The notes below the pieces were generated by a model that had not been told where the DNA came from, did no database searches, and saw only the letters and a list, made by a program, of their open reading frames with translations. 64,000 nt of DNA, from positions 1,302,001-1,366,000 of the forward strand of contig NZ_CP089925.1 of the NCBI RefSeq assembly GCF_021284745.1, given 5' to 3'. The position numbers and the translations under genes are program-made. This document shows positions 48,579 to 58,563 of the stretch, piece after piece (the stretch's first letter is position 1; every line of letters begins with the position of its first letter). The stretch is from Lysobacter sp. KIS68-7 (lineage in GTDB: Bacteria > Pseudomonadota > Gammaproteobacteria > Xanthomonadales > Xanthomonadaceae).

Positions 48579-48998
48579 ATGTTCAAGAACACCAACAAGC
48601 CGTCCTCGCGCGACGGCCAGGCCGTCGACACGCTGATCGGCCCGCAGGTCACGCTGCGCGGGGACCTGGAATTCAGCGGCGGCCTCTACATCGAAGGCCG
48701 CATCATCGGCCGCGTCACCGCGACCGAAGGCGAGCGCGCCGTGCTGGTGCTCGGCGAAAACGGCAGCATCGAAGGGGAAGTGCGCGCGCCGGTGGTGCTG
48801 ATCGATGGCCGCCTCGACGGCGACGTGCACGCGACGGAGCGGGTGGAACTCGCGGCCAAGGCCCGCGTGTCGGGCAACGTCCATTACCGCACGGTCGAAA
48901 TGCATGCAGGTGCCCAGCTCACGGGCCGCCTGGTGCATGCCGACGCAGCGGCCGCCACGGTCCACGAAGCCTTGGCCCTGGCCGCCAGCGCGGCCTGA
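48579..48998 (+). CDS. Bactofilin (polymer-forming cytoskeletal protein)
   Basis: This 139-residue protein is a right-handed beta-helix of the bactofilin family, with repeated short strands (DLEFSGGLYIEGRIIG, VVLIDGRLDGDVHA, RVSGNVHYRTVEMHAG). These proteins polymerise into filaments and scaffold cell-wall enzymes at the inner membrane. The N-terminal and C-terminal tails are short and flexible. ATG 48579 has GGGGAG about 8 bases upstream, inside the end of the previous gene. Its membrane-anchored neighbour could tether it. Confidence 0.94.
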   Translation: MFKNTNKPSSRDGQAVDTLIGPQVTLRGDLEFSGGLYIEGRIIGRVTATEGERAVLVLGENGSIEGEVRAPVVLIDGRLDGDVHATERVELAAKARVSGNVHYRTVEMHAGAQLTGRLVHADAAAATVHEALALAASAA

Positions 48999-49088
48999 AG
49001 CGCCTGATCCTGTCCAAATCCCCCCGCCGGTCCACTGCGTTCGGCCCTTGGCCTTGATCGCAGCGGCCGGCGGCCGCATCTTGCGCGC

Positions 49089-49463
49089 ATGAACCTGACC
49101 CACCCCGACGCCGCCCCCACCTGGCAGCAACTGGACGCCCCGCTGCAGTTCTCGCCGTCCGCCGCCGCCAAGGTGCGCGAGCTGATCGCCGAGGAAGGCA
49201 ACGCCGGGCTCAAGCTCCGCGTGTACATCCAGGGCGGCGGCTGTTCCGGCTTCCAGTACGGCTTCGAGTTCGACGAGAACCAGGGCGAGGACGACGTCGC
49301 GGTGGAGCGCGATGGCGTCATGCTCCTCGTCGATCCGCTCAGCCTGCAGTACCTGATGGGCGCCGAAGTCGACTACAGCGAAAGCCTGCAGGGCGCGCAG
49401 TTCGTCATCCGCAATCCCAACGCGAAGACCACCTGCGGCTGCGGCAGCAGCTTCACCGTGTGA
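49089..49463 (+). CDS. erpA: Iron-sulfur cluster insertion protein
   Basis: ErpA is an A-type carrier that delivers [Fe-S] clusters to apo-enzymes such as IspG. The 124 residues show the A-type fold with the three conserved Cys: one in [11 protein letters not shown] (near 57) and two in TTCGCGSSF at the C-terminus. The first 15 residues are variable. Its TGA stop overlaps the GTG start of nudC. Confidence 0.96.
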   Translation: MNLTHPDAAPTWQQLDAPLQFSPSAAAKVRELIAEEGNAGLKLRVYIQGGGCSGFQYGFEFDENQGEDDVAVERDGVMLLVDPLSLQYLMGAEVDYSESLQGAQFVIRNPNAKTTCGCGSSFTV

Positions 49464-50368
49464 CGGGCGGTGCTTCGCCCTTCGCCTTCGTCGACGGCGC
49501 ACTCGATCGCGCCGACCACCTCCGCGACGACGCCGATGCCCTAACGCGCCTGTGGCCGTCGGCGCGCATCGTGCTGCTCGATGTCGAAGGCCGCGCGCTC
49601 GCAGATGCGAGCGGCGCTTTGCGCGCGCCGACGGGCGCCGAACTCGGAGGCGGTCCCGGCACCGCGATCTTCCTGGGCCTGCAGGGCGATCAAGCGTGGT
49701 TCGCGCAATCGGCGGAAACCACGTCCCTCGTGTCCGACGTGCGCATCGACCTGCGCAGCGCCGCCGCGCGCTGGCCCGCGTTCGAATCCACGCTCTTCGC
49801 ACAGGCTCGCGCGATGCTGCACTGGCACGCGCGCCATCGCTTCTGCGGTGCATGCGGCGGCGAGATGGCGTTCGTGCGCGGCGGCTGGCTCGGGCGCTGT
49901 GCGCAATGCGGTAGCGAACATTACCCGCGCACCGACCAAGCCATCATCGTTGCCGTCAGCGACGGCGCGCGGCTGCTGCTCGGGCGTCAGCGCAGCTGGC
50001 CGGCGCGACGCTGGTCGGTGATCGCCGGCTTCGTCGAACCCGGCGAATCGCTCGAACAGACCGTCGTGCGCGAAGTGTTCGAGGAAACCGGCGTGCGCGT
50101 GCGATCGAGCCGCTACGTCGCCTCGCAACCCTGGGCCTTCCCGGGCTCGCTGATGCTGGGCTTCCACGCAGAAGCCGGACCGGACGCGCCGACGGCAGGC
50201 GATGAGCTGGAAGACGTCCGCTGGTTCGACGCCGACACGATTCGTGCCGGCCTCGCCCGCGACTGGACGGCACCGCCGGGCGACGACGAACAAGGCATCG
50301 CATTGTCCGCGCCCCTCTCCATCGCCCGTTGGCTCATCGAGACCTGGCTCGCCACCGTCACGCGCTGA
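49460..50368 (+). CDS. nudC: NAD+ diphosphatase / NAD-decapping Nudix hydrolase
   Basis: NudC cleaves NADH to NMNH and AMP and can remove NAD caps from RNA. The protein has 302 residues. The zinc ribbon has four Cys (FCGACGGE and [10 protein letters not shown], near 132-155). The Nudix box is in [20 protein letters not shown], and the NudC signature reads [14 protein letters not shown], with Ala where Pro is common. The start GTG 49460 overlaps the erpA stop. The first 30 residues, [14 protein letters not shown], fit the family N-terminus. Confidence 0.95.
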   Translation: MTGGASPFAFVDGALDRADHLRDDADALTRLWPSARIVLLDVEGRALADASGALRAPTGAELGGGPGTAIFLGLQGDQAWFAQSAETTSLVSDVRIDLRSAAARWPAFESTLFAQARAMLHWHARHRFCGACGGEMAFVRGGWLGRCAQCGSEHYPRTDQAIIVAVSDGARLLLGRQRSWPARRWSVIAGFVEPGESLEQTVVREVFEETGVRVRSSRYVASQPWAFPGSLMLGFHAEAGPDAPTAGDELEDVRWFDADTIRAGLARDWTAPPGDDEQGIALSAPLSIARWLIETWLATVTR

Positions 50369-50434
50369 ACGCGCGGCGGGTGATTCCGTACAATCCTTTG
50401 CGCATCCGGCGCAGGGCCCGGTTCGAGGTCGTCG

Positions 50435-51352
50435 ATGTCCATCACGCTGATCGCCGTCGTCATTGCGCTCGTCGTCGGCCACACCATGCCGTCGCTGGTG
50501 GCCTTGCGCCGCTACGACTGGTTCATCCGTTGGCTCGAATGGGTGGCGCAGCAGCTCGGCGACAACGCCACCTGGCGCGGCGGCCTCGGCCTGCTGGTCG
50601 CGATCGGGCCGCCGCTGCTGCTGGTCGCGCTCCTCCAGCTCGGCTTGCGCCACGGTTTCTTCGGCATCTTCGCGTTCCTGTTCTCGCTGGCGATGTTGTT
50701 CTACGCCTGGGGGCCGCGCGATCTCGACCATGACGTCGATGCGGTCGCCGACGCAGCCGACGCCGACGCACGCCGCGCCGCCGCGCAACGCCTCTTCCCG
50801 GAACGCGAAACGCCTGCGCTCGATGGCGGCTCGCTCGTCGAAGCCGTGTTCCGTTGCGCGCTTTGGCGCTGGTTCGGTGTGTTGTTCTGGTTCCTGTTGC
50901 TCGGGCCGTTCGGCGCGCTGCTGTATCGCCTCGTGTCGCTGTGCGCACAGGGCGAAGCGAAGAAGCGCCTGCCGGAAGCGGCTTCGCAGGCCGCGCGCGC
51001 AACGCTCGCCTTCCTCGATTGGCCTGTCGCGCAACTGATGACGCTGTCGCTGGCGCTGGTCGGCAACTTCGACAGCGTGTTCGCGGCCTGGAAGGAAGCG
51101 GGCGGCGCGGGTTATTCCGGCGACACGCGCTTCCTCGCCGCCGCCGCGCGCGCGAGTGTGCGCAGCGAACTCGCGGACGAAGCCTTGGATGACGTCGAAA
51201 CCGAATTCGGCGCCGATGGCGGCGTGGTCGCCGTCTCGCGCGCCGTGCCCGGCCTGCCGGAACTGCGTGATGCGATGAGCCTGGTGTGGCGCATCCTGGT
51301 GGCGTGGTTGGCGGTGCTGGCGCTGTTCGTCATCGCCGGCTGGGTGGCCTGA
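50435..51352 (+). CDS. ampE: AmpE-like regulatory membrane protein
   Basis: This 305-residue inner-membrane protein of the AmpE/CobD-like family has hydrophobic segments near residues 1-20, 48-70, 72-95, 145-165 and 285-303. The family motif GYSGDTRFL is near residue 225, and the WFGVLFWFLLLGPFGALLYR helix is characteristic. In enterics AmpE is the partner of AmpD, a muropeptide amidase, in beta-lactamase induction. Here no ampD is next to it. It converges with the MFS gene 3 bases away. Confidence 0.9.
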   Translation: MSITLIAVVIALVVGHTMPSLVALRRYDWFIRWLEWVAQQLGDNATWRGGLGLLVAIGPPLLLVALLQLGLRHGFFGIFAFLFSLAMLFYAWGPRDLDHDVDAVADAADADARRAAAQRLFPERETPALDGGSLVEAVFRCALWRWFGVLFWFLLLGPFGALLYRLVSLCAQGEAKKRLPEAASQAARATLAFLDWPVAQLMTLSLALVGNFDSVFAAWKEAGGAGYSGDTRFLAAAARASVRSELADEALDDVETEFGADGGVVAVSRAVPGLPELRDAMSLVWRILVAWLAVLALFVIAGWVA

Positions 51353-51355
51353 GCC

Positions 51356-53242
51356 TCAGGCCGCGTCCCCGCGCAGTTCGCGCACCCGCGCTTCCAGCAA
51401 TTCCGCCGTCGCGATCTGTCCCGCCACCGGCGGCCCGGCGACGACTTCCACGTGCGCGCGGAAACGCCGCGGCACGCGCATGCGTCCCAAGCGCCCGTCG
51501 CGCCGGCTCCACATGCTCGACCACATGCCGCGCAGCGCCATCGGCACCACCGGCACATTGCGCCGCTGCAGGATGCGTTCGACGCCCGACTTGAAGGCCG
51601 TCATCTCGCCGTCCTTCGTCAGCGCACCTTCCGGGAAGATGCACACGAGCTCGCCGTCGGCCAGCGCCTTGTCGACTTCGTCGAACGCGCGCTGCATCAG
51701 CTCCGGATTCTCGCGTGCGCCGGCGATCGGGATTGCCTTGGCGGTGCGGAAGATCCAGCGCATCACCGGGATGTCGAAGATCTTGTAGTACATGACGAAG
51801 CGCACCGGACGCGGAATGCTGCCGGCGAGGATCAGCGCATCCATGTAGCTGACGTGGTTGCACACGATCAGCGCGGGACCGTCGTCGGGCACATGCTCCT
51901 CGATGCCCTGCGCGCGCAGCCGATACAGCGAGCGCACCAGCACCCAGCTCAGGAAGCGCATCAGGAATTCGGGGACGATCGTGAAGATCCAGATCGCCGC
52001 CAGCGTGTTCGCGATCGCCAGCGCCAGGAACACCTGCGGGATCGACCAGCCCAGGAAGCGCTGGGTCACGATGCCCGCCACCGCGGCGAGCACGATCAAC
52101 AAGGCGTTCTGGATGTTCATGCCCGCGATGACGCGCGAGAGCTCGCGCTTGGGCGTACGGCTCTGGATCAGCGCGAAAAGCGGCACCACGTAGAAGCCCG
52201 CGAACACGCCGATGCCGGTGAGCGCGGCCGGTACGCGCCAGGCGCCGGCCTGGTGCAAATAGTGCGAGAGGTCCAGGCCCGTGACGGCGGCCGGCTCGCT
52301 CTTCGCGAAATACAGCGCGAACAGGAACACGCTCATGCCGAAGGCCCCGAGCGGCACCAGGCCGATCTCGACCGTGCGCGAGGAGAGCTTTTCGCACAGC
52401 ATCGAGCCCAGGCCCGTCGCCACCGAGAAGATCGCGAGCGCGGCGAGGTAGAAGGTTTCGTCGCCGCCCATGTGCGTCTTGGCATAGGTCGGCAGCTGCG
52501 CGGTGATGACCGTGCCGACGAACCAGAACCACGACACGCCCAGCACCGCATTGCGCACGGCCAGTTGCTTGCGCACGAGCTGCATCACGTGCAGCGATTC
52601 GGGGATCGGGTTCCAGCGGATCGTCAGGTCCGGCGCGGCCGCCTCGACGGGCGGGATCGCCCGACTGACCAGATTGCCGGAGATCGCGAGCAGGATGATC
52701 GCGGCCGAGGCGACCATGGGCCCGTGGTCGCCGGCGACGGTGAAGATCATGCCGCCGAGCAACATGCCGAGCAGGATGGAAACCGAAGTGCCCATCTCCA
52801 CCATGCCGTTGCCGCCGGTGAGTTCCTCCGGCCGCAGCACCGACGGCAGGATCGCGTACTTCACCGGCCCGAACAGCGCCGACTGCACGCCGGTGGCGAA
52901 CAGCGCGACCAGCAGCACCACCATGTTCTGCGTCATGAAACCGATCGACGCGAACGACATGATGGCGATCTCCATCGACGTCGTGATGCGGATCAGCCGC
53001 GACTTCTCCAGTTTCTCCGCGATCTGCCCCGCGGTCGCGGAAAACAGGAAGTAGGGCAGGATGAAGATCGCCGGCGCGAGGTTGGCGTAGAGCGACTTCT
53101 GGTCGTCGCTCACGCCCATCCAGAACAGCAGGCCGATGATGGCCTGCCGATACACGTTGTCGTTGAAGGCACCGAAGGCCTGGGTGGCGAAGAACGGCAG
53201 GAAACGCCGCTGCCGCAGCAGTTCGAATTGGTTGTGCGCCAT
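51356..53242 (-). CDS. MFS transporter fused to PlsC-type acyltransferase
   Basis: This 628-residue protein consists of a 12-helix LplT-like MFS domain (about 1-415; FATQAFGAFNDNVYRQ at the start) followed by a lysophospholipid acyltransferase domain (about 425-620). The acyltransferase motifs are NHVSYMD and FPEGALTKDG. In E. coli, LplT imports lysophospholipids and the separate Aas re-acylates them. This protein joins the two activities but lacks the acyl-ACP synthetase domain, so it would need acyl-ACP or acyl-CoA from elsewhere. ATG 53242 is the natural start. Expected role: membrane phospholipid repair. Confidence 0.92.
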   Translation of the reverse strand: MAHNQFELLRQRRFLPFFATQAFGAFNDNVYRQAIIGLLFWMGVSDDQKSLYANLAPAIFILPYFLFSATAGQIAEKLEKSRLIRITTSMEIAIMSFASIGFMTQNMVVLLVALFATGVQSALFGPVKYAILPSVLRPEELTGGNGMVEMGTSVSILLGMLLGGMIFTVAGDHGPMVASAAIILLAISGNLVSRAIPPVEAAAPDLTIRWNPIPESLHVMQLVRKQLAVRNAVLGVSWFWFVGTVITAQLPTYAKTHMGGDETFYLAALAIFSVATGLGSMLCEKLSSRTVEIGLVPLGAFGMSVFLFALYFAKSEPAAVTGLDLSHYLHQAGAWRVPAALTGIGVFAGFYVVPLFALIQSRTPKRELSRVIAGMNIQNALLIVLAAVAGIVTQRFLGWSIPQVFLALAIANTLAAIWIFTIVPEFLMRFLSWVLVRSLYRLRAQGIEEHVPDDGPALIVCNHVSYMDALILAGSIPRPVRFVMYYKIFDIPVMRWIFRTAKAIPIAGARENPELMQRAFDEVDKALADGELVCIFPEGALTKDGEMTAFKSGVERILQRRNVPVVPMALRGMWSSMWSRRDGRLGRMRVPRRFRAHVEVVAGPPVAGQIATAELLEARVRELRGDAA

Positions 53243-53276
53243 GCTGCGCCGCTTGCCCCTGGAGATTGCGCCGAGC

Positions 53277-54773
53277 CTAGCAGAGCGCCCTTGCGTGCGT
53301 GAGTGCGGCCCGCGGCCCGGTGGGCATGGGGCGATCGGCGCCCGTCCGTTCGTGCACCAGCTGCACCACTTCCGAAACGCGCCCCCGCGCATCGACGGCG
53401 CGCACGCAGACGCGGCGCGGCGCCGCGAGCCATGGCACGCGCAGGCGCACGCTGCGCTGCCCCGGCGTGCCATCGCGCACCGCATGCCAGGTGCCGCGGA
53501 AACTGTTGCCGTCGTGGTCGACATCGACGGACCAATCGTCGAAAGCGGCATCGCCGGCCAGGCGCACCGTCAGCCATTCGTGGTCGCGCGCGCTCTGCGA
53601 ACGACGTCGCTCGACCCACGCCTCTTCGAGCCCCGCCACGTGCCGGAAGCCGGTCGCATCGACCCGCAGCGGCGCACCGCGCACGCCCGCGCGCGGCAAC
53701 ACGGGAATCGCGTAGGCGTCGATGCGCGAATCGCAGCGCAGGGCCAGGTGCTGGGCGAAGGTCGGCGCGAAATGCCAGCCCAACACGACGACGCGCTCCC
53801 ACGCCGGCACGCCGTGCTCGCGCTTGAGGATCGCGCGGCAGAGCGTCGCATCGCCGGTGCGGCGATCGGGCGCGTCGACCCAGACCAACGTGCGCGCGTC
53901 GTCGATGCGGCATTCGCCGAGGAGGACTTCCATGCCGGCGCGACGTCGGCCGCTGGCGGTTGCGCCGGCATTCGCCTGCTTCAGCGGCATCGCACCGAAG
54001 GCCGCGAGCGCCGCGTGCATCGCGGCCACCGGCCGGCCCGCGACGTGCCGGCGCGCCCACTCGCCGGGCGCGTCGCCGACGACGTCGATGTCCACGGCAT
54101 GGCCCGCGGCCAGCGCGGCGCGTCGTACCTGCGCGAGCACCTGCGCATCCGGCGCGCACGCGATCCAGGGGCCAGGTGTTGCGATTTGCGCAAGCAGCGA
54201 AGGTGCCGTGTCGGCGACCAGCAGGCGGCGCGCGCCGGTGGCGATCAGGCGCGGCAGCGCGTCGACAACGCTCGCCGCAGGTCACACCGCGTCGAGCACC
54301 AGCTGGAGGATCGCGTGCTCTTCCCGCGGCGCGAGGACGAAGCCGACGGCATCGGGCGCGAGGTGGCGCAAGAGCACGCAGCGCGGGATGCAACGCGCGA
54401 GTCGGGCGAGGAGCGTGTCGTTCGTATGCGCGGGATGCAGGTCGAGGCTCGCCACGCCGATGCCAGGGGCGCGTCCCTCGCGCGCTTCGGACAACAACGC
54501 GGCCAACGAGAGCGCGGGATCGCCGCGCAGGATCCGGTGCGGCGAATTCGCATCGATTCGTGCGCAGGTTTCAGCGGATGCAACGGATTCGTCTCGCACC
54601 GCACGTTCGCGATAACGACCGCCCGTTGCGCCGGCCAACCGTTGTGCATCGCGGCGACCCTGCGTCAGCAGGCGGGGCAGGTGTTCCAGGACTGTGGCCT
54701 CCATCGGCATGCGCTCTCGTGCAAGTGATTCGGGCATCGACAGTAAAGGAATTTTTGAAGAGAGTTCATGCAT
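53277..54773 (-). pseudogene. Unknown 498-codon reading frame split by an in-frame TGA at 54282-54284
   Basis: The same minus-strand frame is open from 54773 to 53277 except for one TGA. Coding character is equal on both sides: before it comes PREEHAILQLVLDAV and after it PAASVVDALPRLIATGARRLL, with no loss of the G/C-ending codon bias. The downstream half (334 residues) has no ATG near its start, the first GTG being at 54140. Possible starts of the upstream half are 54773, 54737 and 54710. I do not recognise the family. The C-terminus (DDWSVDVDHDGNSFRGTW, then RRVCVRAVDARGRVSEVV) faintly recalls the Ig-like C-terminal module of some type III DNA methyltransferases, from memory only. It could be a fresh nonsense mutation, a sequencing error or two genes. 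Confidence 0.6.
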
Positions 54774-54792
54774 CCCCTCCTACCTTCGGTGC

Positions 54793-55185
54793 ATGAAAAG
54801 CGAACAAGCTCTCTTTGGCGAACGCTTTCGCGCTGCGCTCAAAAGTGCGGGATATCCCGAGAGCCCCTCGGAGATCTCCCGGCTACTGCCGCGTTTCGAA
54901 GGCGACCCGGCTACGCCGCAAGCCGTTTCCACTTGGCTGCATGGCAAAAGCATTCCGCGCGCACGGAGCCTTCGCGCACTCGCTGCGATGTTGCTCATGG
55001 AACCGGCGACGTTGCAGTACGGTCATGCCGCACTTGGCACCAAGGTGCGGGAATCGCAAATTGCGTTTCGCGTGAACGCGCGAGACCAGCACGCCATCGA
55101 CGCCTTCATCGCGCTGCCCGCGCGCAAGCGCAAGCTGGTGCGCGACTTCATCGACACGCTGTCGGAGACGGAAAAGAAACGCTGA
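54793..55185 (+). CDS. XRE-like helix-turn-helix regulator
   Basis: This 130-residue protein has an N-terminal helix-turn-helix at about residues 8-62 (GERFRAALKSAGYPE, TPQAVSTWLHGKSIPRA) and a C-terminal helical part ending in KLVRDFIDTLSETEKKR. The start is ATG 54793, although no clear Shine-Dalgarno sequence precedes it; upstream is a short AT-rich stretch unusual for this genome. It is divergent from the broken frame, with starts only about 20-80 bases apart, so it may regulate that gene. The size and layout also fit phage-type repressors, but no other phage gene is near. Confidence 0.8.
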   Translation: MKSEQALFGERFRAALKSAGYPESPSEISRLLPRFEGDPATPQAVSTWLHGKSIPRARSLRALAAMLLMEPATLQYGHAALGTKVRESQIAFRVNARDQHAIDAFIALPARKRKLVRDFIDTLSETEKKR

Positions 55186-55210
55186 GTTTGCGACGACGCG
55201 CCGCAGGCGC

Positions 55211-56503
55211 TCAGCCTTCGCCACGTTCCCGTGCGATCGCGCGCCAGCCGATGTCGTGGCGATGGAACTCGCCATGCCACGAAATGCCGGCGACTTCCGC
55301 GTAGGCCTTCCGCTGTGCATCCGCCACCGTGTCGCCCAGCGCGCACACGCACAGCACGCGGCCGCCCGAGGTCACGATGTGCTCGCCTTCCACGCGCGTG
55401 CCGGCGTGGAAGACCTTGGTGTCGTCGACATCCGGTGCATCCCACGCGCCGATGACATCGCCCAGCCGCGGCGTCCCCGGGTAATTCTCGGCCGCCATCA
55501 CCACGCCGAGGGACGGGCGCGCATCCCAGCGCGCCTGCTGGCCGTCGAGCTTGCCGTCGACGGCGGTTTCCACCAGGTCCACCAGGTCGGACTGCAGGCG
55601 CAGCATCACCGGCTGCGTTTCCGGGTCGCCGAAGCGCACGTTGAACTCGATGACCTTCGGGGCGCCGCTGGCATCGATCATCAGGCCCGCATAGAGGAAG
55701 CCCGTGAACGGCGCACCGTCGGCGGCCATGCCGCGCACGGTAGGTTCGATGACCTCGCGCATCACGCGCGCATGCACCTCGGGCGTGACCACCGGCGCGG
55801 GCGAATACGCGCCCATGCCGCCGGTGTTGGGGCCCGTGTCGCCGTCGTGCGCGCGCTTGTGGTCCTGCGAGGTCGCCATCGGCAGCGCGTGCTTGCCGTC
55901 GACCATCGCAATGAAGCTGGCTTCCTCGCCGTCGAGGAACTCCTCGATCACCACGCGCGCACCGGCCGCGCCGAAGGCTTCGCCCGAGAGCATGTCTTCG
56001 ATGGCGTGTTCGGCTTCGGCCAGGGTCATCGCGACGATGACGCCCTTGCCCGCGGCCAGGCCGTCGGCCTTCACCACGATCGGTGCGCCTTTTTCACGCA
56101 CGTAGGCGAGGGCCTCGTCGATCTTCGTGTGCACCGCGTAATGCGCGGTGGGAATGCCGTGGCGCGCGAGGAAATCCTTCGCGAACGCCTTGCTGCCTTC
56201 CAGCTGCGCGGCTGCGGCGGTGGGGCCGAAGACGCGATGGCCCTTCGCGCGGAACGTGTCGACGACGCCCGCCACGAGCGGACCTTCCGGCCCCACGACG
56301 GTCAGCGCAACGCCTTCGCGTTCCACCAGCGCGAGCAGGCCCGCGATGTCCTTCGCCTCCACGCCGACGTTGCGGCATTTGGCTTCCGTCGCCGTGCCCG
56401 CGTTGCCCGGCGCGACGAGCACTTCTTCGACGCGGGAGGATTGGGCGAGCTTCCAGGCCAGCGCGTGTTCGCGACCGCCGGAACCGATGACGAGGACCTT
56501 CAT
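55211..56503 (-). CDS. purD: Phosphoribosylamine--glycine ligase
   Basis: PurD joins glycine to phosphoribosylamine in de novo purine synthesis. The 430-residue length is normal. The ATP-grasp fold shows [19 protein letters not shown] at the N-terminus, [13 protein letters not shown] near 140, the metal-binding [12 protein letters not shown] near 288 and [12 protein letters not shown] at the C-terminus. ATG 56503 is the conserved start. It follows purH by 43 bases on the same strand and forms a purHD operon with it. Confidence 0.97.
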   Translation of the reverse strand: MKVLVIGSGGREHALAWKLAQSSRVEEVLVAPGNAGTATEAKCRNVGVEAKDIAGLLALVEREGVALTVVGPEGPLVAGVVDTFRAKGHRVFGPTAAAAQLEGSKAFAKDFLARHGIPTAHYAVHTKIDEALAYVREKGAPIVVKADGLAAGKGVIVAMTLAEAEHAIEDMLSGEAFGAAGARVVIEEFLDGEEASFIAMVDGKHALPMATSQDHKRAHDGDTGPNTGGMGAYSPAPVVTPEVHARVMREVIEPTVRGMAADGAPFTGFLYAGLMIDASGAPKVIEFNVRFGDPETQPVMLRLQSDLVDLVETAVDGKLDGQQARWDARPSLGVVMAAENYPGTPRLGDVIGAWDAPDVDDTKVFHAGTRVEGEHIVTSGGRVLCVCALGDTVADAQRKAYAEVAGISWHGEFHRHDIGWRAIARERGEG

Positions 56504-56546
56504 GGGCGTTGCTCCTTGCGTGGCCGTGCGTGGGTCAGTTGCTTGC

Positions 56547-58118
56547 TCAGTGACGGAAGTGGCGAATGCCGGTGAACACCATCGCGATCCCGTGCTCATC
56601 CGCCGCGCCGATGACTTCGGCGTCGCGCATCGAACCGCCCGGCTGGATCACCGCGCGGATGCCGGCCGAGGCCGCCGCATCGATGCCGTCGCGGAACGGG
56701 AAGAACGCGTCGGAGGCCATCGCCGAACCCGGCACCACCAAGCCCGCTTCCTCGGCCTTCAGCGCCGCGATCTTCGCCGACACCACGCGGCTCATCTGGC
56801 CCGCGCCGATGCCGACGGTGTGGCTGTCCTTCGCATAGACGATGGCGTTGGACTTCACGTACTTGGCGACGCGCCAGGCGAACAGCAGGTCGGCGAGCTC
56901 GGCCGGCGTGGGCGCGCGCTTCGTGACGACCTTGAGTTCCTCGCGCGTGACTTCGCGGATGTCGCTGGTCTGCATCAGCAGGCCCGAACCGACGCGCTTG
57001 ACGTCGAAATTGTTGCGACCTTCGCCGTGCGGGATGCGCAGCACGCGCACGTTGGCTTTCTTCTTCGCATAGTCGAGTGCGGCGGGCTCGTAGTCCGGCG
57101 CGATCAGCACTTCGACGAACTGGCGGTCGAGGATGGTCTTCGCCGTCGCCGCATCGAGCGTGCGGTTGAAGGCGATGATGCCGCCGAAGGCCGAGGTCGG
57201 GTCGGTGCCGTAGGCGAGCTCGTAGGCGGCGGCGTTGTCGGCCGCTTCGGCCACGCCGCAGGGGTTGGCGTGCTTGACGATCACGCACGCGGTGCCTTCG
57301 AACTGGCGCACGCATTCCCACGCCGCATCGGCGTCGGCGAGGTTGTTGAACGAGAGCTCTTTGCCCTGCAGCTGCGTGAACGTCGCGAGCGTCCCGGGCA
57401 CCGGATACAGATCGCGGTAGAACGCGGCGTGCTGGTGCGGGTTCTCGCCGTAGCGCAGGTCCATCACCTTCACGAAGTTGCTGTTCTGCTGCGCGGGGAA
57501 CAGGCCGCGCGCGCCGTCTTCGTTGATGGCGGAGAGGTAGTCGCTGATGCACGCGTCGTACTGCGCGACGCGATTGAACGCCGCCACCGACAACGCAAAG
57601 CGCGTGCGCGCAGAGAGCATGCCGCCGTTGGCCTTCAGCTCGTCGATCACGCCGGCGTACTGCGACGGATCGGTCGCCACCGCCACGCGGGCGAAGTTCT
57701 TGGCCGCCGAGCGCAGCATCGCCGGGCCGCCGATGTCAATGTTCTCGACGACCTCGTCCATCGTGCTGTCGGGGTTCGCCGACACCTTTTCGAACGGATA
57801 CAGGTTCAGCACCAGCAGGTCGATGGGCGCGATGCCGTGCTGCGCCATCACCGCGTCGTCGGTGCCGCTACGGCCGAGCAGGCCGCCATGCACGAGCGGG
57901 TGCAGCGTCTTGACGCGGCCGTCCATCATTTCCGGGAATTGCGTGAGTTCGCTGACGTCGCGGACGGCCAGGCCTGCATCGCGCAGCGCCTTGGCGGTGC
58001 CGCCGGTGGACACCAGTTCGACGCCCTGCGCGGCCAGCGCGCGGGCGAGGTCGGTCAGGCCGGTCTTGTCGGACACGGACAACAGGGCCCGGCGCACGGG
58101 CAGGCGGTCGGCGGTCAT
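56547..58118 (-). CDS. purH: Bifunctional AICAR formyltransferase / IMP cyclohydrolase
   Basis: PurH performs the last two steps to IMP. The 523 residues contain the N-terminal cyclohydrolase (about 1-195; [23 protein letters not shown]) and the C-terminal transformylase (200-523; [43 protein letters not shown]). It is complete and intact. Start ATG 58118 is the usual [12 protein letters not shown]-type N-terminus. A TATAAT hexamer lies about 35 bases upstream, so purH has its own promoter besides possible readthrough from fis. Confidence 0.98.
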   Translation of the reverse strand: MTADRLPVRRALLSVSDKTGLTDLARALAAQGVELVSTGGTAKALRDAGLAVRDVSELTQFPEMMDGRVKTLHPLVHGGLLGRSGTDDAVMAQHGIAPIDLLVLNLYPFEKVSANPDSTMDEVVENIDIGGPAMLRSAAKNFARVAVATDPSQYAGVIDELKANGGMLSARTRFALSVAAFNRVAQYDACISDYLSAINEDGARGLFPAQQNSNFVKVMDLRYGENPHQHAAFYRDLYPVPGTLATFTQLQGKELSFNNLADADAAWECVRQFEGTACVIVKHANPCGVAEAADNAAAYELAYGTDPTSAFGGIIAFNRTLDAATAKTILDRQFVEVLIAPDYEPAALDYAKKKANVRVLRIPHGEGRNNFDVKRVGSGLLMQTSDIREVTREELKVVTKRAPTPAELADLLFAWRVAKYVKSNAIVYAKDSHTVGIGAGQMSRVVSAKIAALKAEEAGLVVPGSAMASDAFFPFRDGIDAAASAGIRAVIQPGGSMRDAEVIGAADEHGIAMVFTGIRHFRH

Positions 58119-58150
58119 GCGGATGCGGCACCAGCGATGTGGGGCCGGAA

Positions 58151-58156
58151 ATTATA
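58151..58156 (-). promoter_or_regulatory. -10 hexamer TATAAT upstream of purH
   Basis: A perfect TATAAT on the minus strand is rare in this GC-rich DNA. The -35 position 17 bp away (GCCGGG) is poor, so an activator may help. Confidence 0.5.
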
Positions 58157-58196
58157 CGGGGCGGGACGCCGGACCCGGCCGGCGGCCGCGCAGGCC

Positions 58197-58466
58197 TCAG
58201 TCCATGCCGTAATCGCGGAGCTTCTTGCGCAGCGTCGCGCGATGGATGCCGAGCATCGCGGCCGCCCGGCTCTGGTTGCCTTCGCAATAGGTCAGCACTT
58301 CCGCGAACAGCGGAATCTCGAGTTCACGCAACGCGATGTTGTACAGGTCCTGCGTTTCGCAGCCGTCCATGTCGCGCAGGTAACGTCGCACCGAATTGGC
58401 GACGTGATCCCGCAAAGGTGGACGCGAACCGGAACGGCTGTCTGGGCGATCGGCGGCGGCGTTCAA
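58197..58466 (-). CDS. fis: Fis family DNA-binding protein
   Basis: Fis is a nucleoid protein that bends DNA and controls rRNA and growth-phase genes. The protein has 89 residues, slightly shorter than the 98 of E. coli. The C-terminal helix-turn-helix [20 protein letters not shown] and KKLRDYGMD is nearly identical to the family. The start is taken as TTG 58466 because AGGGGA lies 6 bases upstream and no ATG occurs before the conserved core. In most relatives fis also lies directly upstream of purH. Confidence 0.94.
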   Translation of the reverse strand: MNAAADRPDSRSGSRPPLRDHVANSVRRYLRDMDGCETQDLYNIALRELEIPLFAEVLTYCEGNQSRAAAMLGIHRATLRKKLRDYGMD

Positions 58467-58563
58467 ACTGCTTCCCCTGGCACGTTGCGTACCCGCCCAT
58501 GGCCGAACGGGACGGCGAGTCTAGCGCGGCCATTCGGCCGCTGCCACGCCAAAACCCCACCGC

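Noticed and set aside
54282-54284. TGA read as selenocysteine
   Set aside because: No SECIS-like hairpin directly follows the TGA and no selenoprotein family is recognised; a nonsense change is simpler.
54793-55185. The XRE-like gene as part of a prophage remnant
   Set aside because: No integrase, structural or lysis gene is near, and the neighbours purD and the MFS gene are chromosomal housekeeping genes.
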